Shown here piece by piece: positions 56,004-64,000 of a stretch of 64,000 nt of DNA. The DNA is from Eledone cirrhosa. Its lineage: Eukaryota; Mollusca; Cephalopoda; Octopoda; Eledonidae. The DNA is taken from NCBI GenBank assembly GCA_964016885.1, contig OZ024743.1, forward strand, positions 15,878,972-15,942,971, in the 5' to 3' direction. Numbering within the stretch: position 1 is the first letter of the stretch; every line of letters begins with the position of its first letter. A program made the position numbers and the translations under genes. Under the pieces are notes generated by a model that saw only the letters and a program-made list of their open reading frames with translations, was not told the DNA's origin and made no database searches.

Positions 56004-58286
56004 GTGCAACATTTCTCCACGACGACGACGACAACGACTAAAAAAATGTGCGGGAAATACGAAAACCCATTTCATTCATCTGACGTCATGAATAATAGCA
56101 GTGGGAGCCGTAATAACAGCAGCAGCAGCAGCAGCAGCAACAGTGACAAGGAAAACAACAGTAGCAGCCGCAACATCATCAACAGCAGCATAAACAACTA
56201 CAACATTAGCAGCAACAACAACAGCAGCAGCAGAAGCAGCAACAACAACAACAACCACAGCAACAGCGGCGGCGGCAGTAGCCGTAGTACCTGCAGCAAC
56301 AACAAAAGTAACAGCAGCTCTGACGACAACAACAACAGCAACAACAGCAGCAAAGAAAAACCAATCTCGTTTGCAGGTATCGCAAAGAACCTGGAAACCA
56401 TCCTCATAACAAATCAGGAATTAGAGGAAGCGAAGAAGATGGTGACGGAAACCGGACACCGAGCAATCTGCAAGGCAGCCGAAACATTTTTCGAAACCCA
56501 ACAGCACTGTACGGTCACGTACCGTACAGTAAGAACAAAATCCCGTAGGGTTGAAAGAGCCACAGAGGCTGCAATACAAAAAGCCTTAAGGTATGTGTGG
56601 CAGCGGAAAACGCATATCACCCGAGGCAAGAAATATGCCACCGTAGACGTGCTTTTTGCCACACCCCAGGAGGCAAAGGCTCAATCCTTAGTGACCCTAA
56701 GGAACGAGGAAATGGTTTTGGTGCCCTCCTACTGCGGGCAAAAAATTGTGAGGGTCAAACTATCCCCCCCCCCCGGGATTGCCCCTTCTTGGCTGGCCGC
56801 GTCTGTCCTCGTCGGAATCGAGGACTAAAGAACTGTACTGCAAGTACAGAAAAAAGTACGAGAAGATTGGGTCGGCACTTCCATTGAGATGTTAATCCAA
56901 ACCAACAAGGAGTGCATCGAAGCTATCCCGGATGTGATAGACTTCGATAACGGCACTCAACTTCCCATAAGTGTTGAGGGCAAACGCCCGAAATGCTTTC
57001 GCTGTGGATCGAAGACTCACCTCAGGGCCTTCTGCAGCGAGAAGACCCAGAGAAAGGAGAAAACCCCCCTCCTTCCTAAACCGGCTCCACGGCTACCAGC
57101 AACAGGACAAGCGGCAACCAGGAACGATAGGTCCGTGGCCCCCATACCCACGGCACGGAAATCAAGAACAGCAGCAGCAGTGGAAGTATTAACAACAATA
57201 ACAGTAATACCAAATGCAGCTGCAACAGAGACTCCACTGCAAACAGCACCAACAACAACAAGTGAAAGAGTGGAGCTGGTACCCCTCCCCGACCTCACAG
57301 AATCAGACATGGAGTGTGAGGTGGGAGAAGGATGGCAAAAGGTCGTTAGAAGGCACAAACGCAGAAGCAGCGCATCGTCGCCTTCGAAAAGGGAGGAAAG
57401 AAACGAAAAAAGGGTAAAGGCTACTGCAAAGAGACTCACAGCAGCAACACCACCAATACCATCACCACCCACACTAGCACCACCATCACCACCGGCGACA
57501 ACCCCACCGCCAACAACAACAACAGCTTCAACACCACCACCACAAGCACCAACATCGCAAACACAACGAAACACACACACCCAGCAACAACGACAAGAAA
57601 ATAGCAGAACCACACCCCACCCCCAGAAAAACAAATGCAGGGCAATAAATACACACAACAAGAAACTAATGACTTACATAATTGAACACACCGACATTTC
57701 ACAGCACGACTACATAATACCAGCACCAATCAAAACGCCAACGAACATAAGACTGCTAAAAATAGCACAGAAACAATACACAAACATTAAAACGAAATTC
57801 CCCAACGCATTTGGTGATTTCAGAGACCTAGGAGGGTCTCCCAACCGGAGAGTATATTCGGACATACTCATAGAAGAACCGACGACCAGCCTAAGGGACG
57901 ATTCAACGGTCCCTTCACCAGACGATCAAGTGAAAAGGGTGGAGAAACCATCCTTCCACTACGAAAAGTACGGTAAGTGGTCTTTCCCATCTTTTCCACT
58001 CTATTTTAAACATGACCTCACTCAGAATAGGCAGCATAAATGCGCGTGGCTTGGGATCGTCATGGAAGCAGGGTCACCTGCTCAACGACCTCAGGTCACT
58101 AAACATAGATATAGTGGCCATCAGCGAGACCAGAATCTCAGAAGCACGGGCCTTCGCACCGATCTTCGGCGGCTACGATGTGTACGCATCTCCCAGCCGT
58201 CCTGTATCGGGGGGAGGAGTTGCTGTGCTTTTTCGGAGAGGTTTGGATCTCGCCATACGGGCCATCTTCCTAGACCCAGAGGGTAA
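56004..58286 (+). pseudogene. Tx1-type ORF1 with CCHC knuckle, one in-frame stop
   Basis: ATG 56004, or 56046 (MCGKYENPFHSSD). A long Asn/Ser-rich low-complexity region (about 56080-56350) comes first. A conserved block follows: ISFAGIAKNLETILITNQEL, RAICKAAETFFETQQH, SYCGQKIVRVKLSPPPG. An in-frame TAA at 56826-56828 interrupts it; the same frame then continues to the zinc knuckle CFRCGSKTHLRAFC (about 56997-57038) and a Pro/Thr/Gln-rich tail. The frame overlaps the ORF2 start by about 275 bases, unlike copy 1, where ORF1 stops before ORF2; a lost stop is the likely cause. Predicted role is RNA binding and particle assembly. Confidence 0.85.
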
Positions 58287-61200
58287 GTTGGTGGTACTGG
58301 ACGTGACCAGCGGAGACGGGCAAGCTTTCAGGCTAGTGGCCGTCTATGCCCCGACAGGAGCAGGGCGGCCTGATTTCTTCCGGCGTCTGGAGACCTTTCT
58401 TGGAACGTCCCGCTCTTTAGTGTTAGTGGGCGACTGGAACGGGATCTTAGATGCACGCTGGGACTGTGTGGGATTAGCGGATAGGGTGGAGGGGGCAAGA
58501 GCCTCACCAACTTGCTCAGGCGTTTTGAACTGTCAATGTGGACTTGGACAAATCGCATAGGGTCATCCAGATCATATCTTTATAGAGTATTTTGTAGGGA
58601 AATAGATAGATCTAGCATAGGCTGTCCACAATTAAAGATAGTCAGCTACACGGACCACAAATTCGTGATCTGTGTGCTTGACTTAGATCTGTGTGCTTGA
58701 CTTAGATAGGCTTCATAGACGAGGACCCGGCTACTGGAAGCAAAACGCGTCCTTACCAGCGCGCAAGGCCTACAGAGACCAGATTAGCGAACTAGTTAAG
58801 CGGGCGTTGACCGGGGCCATCGTCAACAACAAGTGGTGGTTTGCTCTGAAATGAGCGATTAGAATAGAATCCATTAGGTTTATTAAGGCTTTAGCAATAG
58901 AGAAAAATAGAGCAGAGGGAGAACTAGTTAGAACATTAGACGAGGCGCTTAGCAAAGACATCGCAACCGACGTGCTTGCGGCGAAATTGGCCCTTGACCA
59001 ATTCTTCCATGCAAAGCACGAAGGCTGCGTTGTCAGAGCTAGGGTGCGTGCTCTCAGACACGAGGGGACGAAAGCCGTTCAATGGGCCCGAGTGGCGGAG
59101 GCGCGTCGTGGCAACAAAGCCACGATCCGCTCTTTGGTGGACCACGACGGGCGCATGCTACTCGATCACGTGCAAATGTGTGAAGCTTTTCAGCGACACT
59201 TCGCTCTGCTGTTCGAGGGATGGACTTTAGTGTCTACCTCGACGGACTGCCGCGGATCTCGGCCACTGAGGCGGAGTGTTGCGAAAAGCCGATAACAGCC
59301 GCTGAAGTACGGGAGGCAATGACTGGCTGCACAAGGGGTAAATCGCCTGGTTTGGATTGTCTGCCGTATGAACTTTACGTACAGATGCCAGACTTGTTTG
59401 GAGGCCTCTTGGCGGACGTCTACTGCAACTGGCAACAGAACGGGAGAATTCCCAGCTCTGTGAGCCGGGGAGCGGTGGCACTGCTGAGAAAGGATCCGAA
59501 CAAGGGGGATAACATAGATAATTTCAGGCCCATAATTCTGCTAAACACAGAGTTCAAGATTTTGGCCAAGGTGCTAGCAAAGAGGTTGGCGCTTGTCGTT
59601 GGATGGTCTGGTGGGAGAGGCGCAGACGTGCGCAATTCCCGACAGATCCATCCACGACAACCTCCACCTCATGCGATACATCGTAGAGAGGGTAGCTAGG
59701 GAACCTGGCACGGGTGGGTCCTTGATCAATTTAGATCAGTCGAAAGCTTTTGATAGGATCGACCATCGTTATCTAGCGGCAGTCCTGAGGGCGGCTGGCT
59801 TTGGGCCCGTCTTCAGATGCTGGATCGCTGCCATGCACAGCGACATCTGCTCTGTGGTGAGAGTGAACGGTCACCTTTCGGAACCGTTCAACATCATGCG
59901 CTCGGTCCGCCAAGGATGTCCGCTCACGTCCCTCTTGTACGTATTAACTGTCGAGCCATTACTGCACAAACTGGAGACGTTGAGGGGCGTCCTGCGCAAA
60001 CTAGGATGCGGAAGATCCGTGTCAGCATATGCGGACGATGTCACCGTAGTGGTCTCGAACGCCAAACACATCGAGGCGATCGGCACTACACTAAGGGAAT
60101 ACGAAGCGGTGACAGGAGCAATGATCAACCAGGAATAGTCAGTGGGCCTGCACCTCGGCACCTGGAGAGGCAGATCCATGCCGTCCAACAGCGTCGTCGG
60201 ACGCTGGACCAATGGACCGGTTAAATTGCTAGGGGTCTGGTTCGGTCTGGACCTCCAGACGGACAAAAACTGGGACGAGGTGACGAGCAGGGTGGCTTCT
60301 CTCACATAGAAATGGGCGGAGAGGAAGCTATCCCTGAAAGGACGAGCGGAGGTGGCTAACGCGTACATCGCGTCTGTCATCTGCTACCGCCTGACCGTCG
60401 TACATTGTCCTAAGCCCCGCCTGACTGCGCTGGAGCGTTTGCTCTTTCGCCTTTTGTGGAAGGGACGCACTCCGATGGTCAGGCGGTCCATCTGCTGTCA
60501 ACACCCGCTACGTGGAAGGCTGGGAATGCCGTGGCTGATGATGCGCAGACACGCGCTCAGGCTACGACATCTCCACCTCTTCCTCGACGGTGATCAGGTG
60601 TGGTCGCCGTCTGCTAGACACATATTTCCCCAGCTCATTTCCTTGACGGAGCTGCAGTCCTGGGTCAAGCGTAGACCGAGAGGGAGCGCCTGGAGACTGG
60701 AATGTCTTCAGGCGCTCACAGCCCTCGACCAATCGGGCAATGCGATCGGTGGAAACTCCACCTCGGCGTTCTATAGAGGATTAGTGGAGGGGTAGAGCGA
60801 CGATGTACTTGGGGAAAGTCTAGGCGTCGACGAAAATCAACTAGCCAATCTCTTCGGAAGAACTTTCGGGCCGGGACCTATGGACAACTTCCAGAAATCT
60901 CTGGCCTGGCAGTGCTACCGAGGAGCCTTGCCAGTTCGGGATAAACTCTACAGGCATGGAGGTGCCGTCAACCGGGCATGTCCGAGATGCGCGCAGGGCG
61001 ACGAAACCGTCCTGCACGCACTCGTCCAGTGTCCGAGCATTGCTGACTTGTGGGTTTATGTCGAACACCTGCTGTCGCGTGTAGGACGGATCCGGCTATC
61101 ATCTGAGTCCATCGTGAGGATTGCTCCGCGCTCTTCCTTTAGCCGGGAACTGCAGGCAGTTTTTATCTGTCTGGTGGTCATGGCGAAAGAGATAGTATGC

Positions 61201-61395
61201 TGGACACGTTTGAAAGGGCTGAAGACGAGCACTTACCTCTTCGGTGATGCCCTCATTGACTTTTTCAAATTTCATTTGAAAAGGAAAATTAGAGTAGAGA
61301 GGGAAGTGCTCTCTTCCCAGCATTTTGTTGAAAGATGGGTGAGAGAAGCAAGAATGGCCCGAGTGAATGGGTCTACTGTGAGTACGTATCTGTAA
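58012..61395 (+). pseudogene. Tx1-type ORF2: AP endonuclease and reverse transcriptase (broken)
   Basis: Start ATG 58012 (MTSLRIGSINARGLGSSWKQ). The AP endonuclease is well preserved to about 58480: SINARG, AISETR, YDVYASPSRPVSGGGVAVLF, AVYAPTGAG and LVGDWNGILDA. Frame changes near 58520, 58700, 59215 and 59600, and stops near 58853, 60136 and 60307, break the rest. RT motifs are KSPGLDCLPYELYV, NFRPIILLNTEFKILAKVLA, AQTCAIPDRSIHDNLHLMRY, LINLDQSKAFDRIDHRYL, VRQGCPLTSLLYVLTVEPLL and SAYADDVTVVV. The C-terminal frame (60880-61395) carries an intact Cys/His motif (CPRCAQGDETVLHALVQC), where copy 1 has Tyr for the second Cys. Would nick DNA and copy its own RNA; now inactive. Confidence 0.9.
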
Positions 61396-61644
61396 AGTAA
61401 AGGTGGAAAACTGGGAGAGGGCACTTGCCTTGGTGGTCAGGGCCACTGTGGCTTTTTACTGGGCTTTCTCCACAAATGTCCCTCCGAAGTCTCCCCTCTA
61501 TTGGGGAATTTTTCATTGTTATTTTTTGTTACATCCTATGTTTTTGTTTTTTACACACAGAAATGCCCATTTGAACCGTCCTGTATTGTCCTGCACTGTC
61601 CTTAATGTCTACTTTATGTAAACCCTTGTGGTTCATAAAGAAAT

Positions 61645-61669
61645 CATTATTATTATTATTATTATTATT
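61645..61669. repeat. (ATT)n, 3' flank of Tx1-type LINE 2
   Basis: Eight ATT units, also the boundary of the next repeat. Confidence 0.95.
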
Positions 61670-61966
61670 CCTTACATTAGACTATAATTACACTCCTTAT
61701 TCCTTAAATTAAACTGCAACTATGTTGACACTCTTTAAATAACGTCTTCCTTGTGAAATTTATGGTCTTGTTTTGCTTAACTAATGAATATTTCCAGCTA
61801 TGTGCACCTAATCTCTGCTTGAACCCAGCCATCTAGCTGCCTTCCACTGCATATTGCACATTGAGCACATGCCTTTATGCTTTTGGCTTCTAACAAATTC
61901 ACCAATCTCTCTTCTCTTCTCCTATCTCCATATCTCTCTCTTTAAGATTGGTTTACTCTTGAACCG
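61670..61966 (-). repeat. 280-bp dispersed repeat, copy 3
   Basis: Reverse complement of 20550-20826 (TCCTTACATTAGACTATAAT to AGATTGGTTTACTCTTGAAC). AAT-type repeat on one side, TA on the other. Confidence 0.88.
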
Positions 61967-61967
61967 A

Positions 61968-62034
<67 letters not shown>
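61967..62034. repeat. (TA)n microsatellite
   Basis: About 33 TA units. Confidence 0.97.
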
Positions 62035-62038
<4 letters not shown>

Positions 62039-62193
62039 GAAATTTTGCTCTACATGGCTGAATACAATAAATGTAATCTGAGTTTTTCGAATATTAATAA
62101 CATTCGATTCATTTGCAATTATGCAAACAAGCCTCAATTTTATAGCCATGTCAGTAGAATGAACACTTCCTTCTTGCTCTTGTGTTGGCATGC

Positions 62194-62255
62194 GAACAGA
62201 ACTGCGGACACTACTGTTTCTGTGTATCACCCTTCATCAGTACAGCCCACTGTTC
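62194..62255 (-). ncRNA. Candidate hammerhead ribozyme, minus strand
   Basis: On the minus strand: GAACAG, then CTGTA, core CTGATGA, weak stem II (GGGT..ACAC), GAAAC, loop GTAG in an ACA/TGT stem III, GTC cleavage triplet, CGCAG and CTGTTC. Stem I is two helices (CTGTA/CGCAG with mismatch or wobble, GAACAG/CTGTTC perfect) around an internal loop. The pair closing stem II is A-A and one stem II pair is lost, so activity may be reduced. Confidence 0.65.
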
Positions 62256-62643
62256 ACCCACGTCACAGCTAATGAAAATATATGCTTGATTTGAATGTCA
62301 GCAGACTAGCTGATCAGTCAGATCTGCATATTAGCAGATCCACTGATCAGCCAGATTTGCATATCAGCAGACTGGCCAGTCAGTTTCCTGTATACTAGCG
62401 ATAAATGTCCAGCTTTGCCAAATTCAAATAAAAAAGAAAATTTCGCTCTACATAGCTGATTGAATGTAATCTGAGTTTTTCGAACATTAATAATAACATT
62501 CGATTCGTTTGCAATTATGCAAACAAGCCTCATTTCAGTAGAATGAACACTTCATTCTTGCTTTTGTGTCGGCATGCGAACAGAACTGCCTATATTTACA
62601 GAAAATAGCATATATTTTCACTAGCTCTGACAGTTTGGCAGGT

Positions 62644-62705
62644 GAACAGTGAGCTGTACTGATGAAGGGTGATTCCCAGAAACATTAGTGTCTGCAGTTC
62701 TGTTC
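62644..62705 (+). ncRNA. Candidate hammerhead ribozyme, plus strand
   Basis: GAACAG (62644-62649), CTGTA (62654-62658), core CTGATGA (62659-62665), stem II GGG/CCC, GAAAC (62679-62683), stem III ACA/TGT with loop TTAG, GTC (690-692, cleavage after 62692), TGCAG and CTGTTC (62700-62705). Same design as the minus-strand motif 400 bp away. A-A mismatch at the base of stem II is shared by both. Confidence 0.7.
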
Positions 62706-62831
62706 GCATGCCATCACAAGAGCAAGAATGAAGTGTTCATTCTACTGATATGGCTATAACATTAGGGTTTGTTTGCATAATTGCAAACGAATCGAGTATT
62801 ATTTTTAATATTCGAAAAACTCAGATTACAT

Positions 62832-62852
62832 ATATATATATATATATATATA
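62832..62852. repeat. Short (TA)n
   Basis: Separates the composite repeat from the tandem array. Confidence 0.92.
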
Positions 62853-63115
62853 TAAACGGAAAAAATGAAACGAAATTTCATTTCCCACTCTTAGTACGGT
62901 TGTTACTTAAATATAAGTATTTACACGTACATACATATATGTATACAGACGTACAGTAGTATGTATATATATATACATACATGCGCACATATATATATTT
63001 GTACGTATGGATTCACCGAACATTTATTATAATGCTCGGTGTCTTTGTAAACAAACATCCCGTATTAAGCCGTAGTGTCCAGCAACCATCGTTGCTCGTT
63101 TGTTCAACACTGACA

Positions 63116-63171
63116 AAGGCATGCTGTACTAGTTTCAAGCTTATTAGCTATCGCCAGCAACGTATACATTC
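63116..63171 (-). ncRNA. Decayed hammerhead in array unit 1
   Basis: Same layout as unit 2, but the core reads CTGGCGA (an essential A changed to G) and stem I has a mismatch. Probably inactive. Confidence 0.6.
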
Positions 63172-63534
63172 CTGCCAGATTGTGAACGTATAAACTTACC
63201 TTATGCATATTAACGGCTGAGTAGCCCAATTTGCATATTGAGTGGGTTAATCGGCCGGGTGCACCGAAAATGATAAACGGAAAAAATGAAACGAAACATC
63301 AATTCCCACTCTTAGTACAGCTGTTACTTAAATATAAGTATGTACACGTACATACATATATGTATACAGACGTACAGTAGTATGTATATATATATACATA
63401 CATGCACACATATATATATGTACGTATGGATTCACCGAACATTTATTATAATGCTCGGTGTCTTTGTAAACAAACATCACGTATTAAGCCGTAGTGTCCA
63501 GCAACCATCGTTGCTCGTTTGTTCAACACTGACA

Positions 63535-63590
63535 AAGGAACGCTGTACTAGTTTCAAGCTTATTAGCTATCGTCAGCAACGTATACCTTC
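63535..63590 (-). ncRNA. Candidate hammerhead ribozyme in array unit 2
   Basis: On the minus strand: AAGG, TAT internal loop, ACGTTG, core CTGACGA (63570-63576), stem II AGCT/AGCT with loop AATA, GAAAC (63551-63555), two-base loop TA, GTA cleavage triplet (63546-63548), then CAGCGT and CCTT. Stem I has 6 plus 4 pairs. Core is intact. Confidence 0.72.
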
Positions 63591-63921
63591 TTGCCAGATT
63601 GTGAACGTATATACTTACCTTATGCATATTAATGGCTGAGTAGCCCAATTTGCATATCGAGTGGGTTAATCGGCCGGTTGCACCGAAAACGATAAACGGA
63701 AAAATGAAACGAAATTTCATTTCCCACTCTTAGTACGGCTGTTACTTAAATATAAGTATGTACACGTACATACATACTAAGAGTGGGAAATTAAATTTCG
63801 TTTCATTTTTTCCGTTTACCGTTTTCGGTGCACCCGGCCGATTAACCCACTCGATATGCAAATTGGGCTACTCAGCCGTTAATATGCATAAGGTAAGTAT
63901 ATACGTTCACAATCTGGCAGG

Positions 63922-63976
63922 AAGGTATACGTTGCTGACGATAGCTAATAAGCTTGAAACTAGTACAGCGTTCCTT
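63922..63976 (+). ncRNA. Candidate hammerhead ribozyme in the inverted array unit
   Basis: Stem I strand AAGG (63922-63925) and ACGTTG (63929-63934), core CTGACGA (63935-63941), stem II AGCT (63943-63946) with AGCT (63951-63954), GAAAC (63956-63960), loop TA, GTA (63963-63965; cleavage after 63965), CAGCGT (63966-63971), CCTT (63973-63976). Only odd point is a T-T mismatch at the base of stem II. Confidence 0.74.
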
Positions 63977-64000
63977 TGTCAGTGTTGAACAAACGAGCAA

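Larger units (their letters stand above)
55617..61645 (+). mobile_element. Tx1-type LINE (L1 superfamily), copy 2
   Basis: Nearly complete two-ORF LINE: leader 55617-56003, ORF1 56004-58286 and ORF2 58012-61395. The 3' end, CCCTTGTGGTTCATAAAGAA, runs into (ATT)n at 61645. The leader contains a small inverted motif (ATTTGGCCCTTCGGGGTTAA). Protein relationship to 34423-40030 is clear in both ORFs, but DNA similarity is patchy, so these may be two subfamilies. Confidence 0.9.
62035..62831. repeat. Composite inverted and direct repeat carrying hammerheads on both strands
   Basis: A block from TGTAATCTGAGTTTTTCGAA through TTGCAATTATGCAAACAAGC to GGCATGCGAACAGAACTGC occurs in direct form at 62070-62208 and 62463-62590, and inverted at 62691-62830. 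The second direct copy lacks the hammerhead. At 62285-62385 a unit of about 35 bp (GATCAGTCAGATCTGCATAT) is repeated imperfectly. It fits a rearranged Penelope-type terminal repeat or retrozyme; no protein part is present. Confidence 0.75.
62853..64000. repeat. Tandem array, 419-420 bp unit, with inverted continuation
   Basis: Unit 1 is 62853-63272, unit 2 63273-63691, and a partial unit 3 is 63692-63776. At 63777 the orientation flips (ACTAAGAGTGGGAAAT) and inverted units continue to the window edge. Units start ATAAACGG and contain GTACATACATATATGTATAC, CACCGAACATTTATTATAAT and the hammerhead region. Units differ by a few percent. The small frames in units 1 and 2 (CVNKHPVLSRSVQQPS and similar) repeat with them and look incidental. 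Confidence 0.93.

Noticed and set aside
56080..56350. Asn/Ser-rich protein as a host regulatory factor
   Set aside because: The frame continues into a LINE ORF1 with CCHC knuckle and is followed by the matching ORF2.
62853..63776. CRISPR-like array
   Set aside because: Units are 420 bp and contiguous, with no short repeats separated by unique spacers; the genome is eukaryotic.

Overview
The window reads as intergenic, repeat-saturated DNA from a cephalopod, most likely an octopus. The evidence is about ten copies of a tRNA-derived SINE whose conserved body (motif TTTCATCCTTACGGGGTCGA) is characteristic of cephalopod SINEs, a dispersed repeat carrying the core TTCCATGCTAGCA, a Penelope-like element, and very dense (TA)n, (GT)n, (TC)n and (AAT)n microsatellites. 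I found no host protein-coding gene, rRNA, functional tRNA or CRISPR array. Every long reading frame I recognise belongs to a transposable element; most of the rest are translated microsatellites or antisense shadows.

Layout. 0-9.4 kb: the 3' half of a Penelope-like element (reverse transcriptase end plus GIY-YIG nuclease, minus strand), GT and TA microsatellites, two fragments of one LINE family (minus strand), a small interspersed element with a near-canonical hammerhead ribozyme at 2509-2568, and SINEs. 9.4-23.6 kb: mostly unassigned AT-rich DNA with fold-back (inverted-repeat) elements, several sitting against TA microsatellites, plus SINEs and dispersed repeats. 23.6-61.7 kb: a dense retroelement nest. 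Four copies (A-D) of an endonuclease-like-domain (RLE) LINE of R4/Dong type all lie on the plus strand in (AAT)n tracts. Two long Tx1-type (L1 superfamily) LINEs and two 3' fragments of the same family all lie so that (ATT)n reads along their own sense strand. One Ty3/Gypsy LTR retrotransposon is inserted in a SINE that is itself inserted in LINE copy C. Copy D keeps an uninterrupted 931-codon frame. 61.7-64 kb: a dispersed repeat, an inverted-repeat region with hammerhead motifs on both strands, and a 419-420 bp tandem array with one hammerhead motif per unit, continuing past the window edge.

How the parts relate. The window looks like a landing zone in which (TAA)n microsatellites receive two unrelated target-selective LINE families in fixed and opposite orientations, with SINEs sharing the 3' tail of the Tx1-type LINE. 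A second theme is self-cleaving RNA: five hammerhead motifs with intact or nearly intact cores, and several decayed ones, lie in small repeats next to TA microsatellites. This fits Penelope-like terminal repeats or retrozymes. All assignments come from reading the sequence; no alignment, folding or database search was run.
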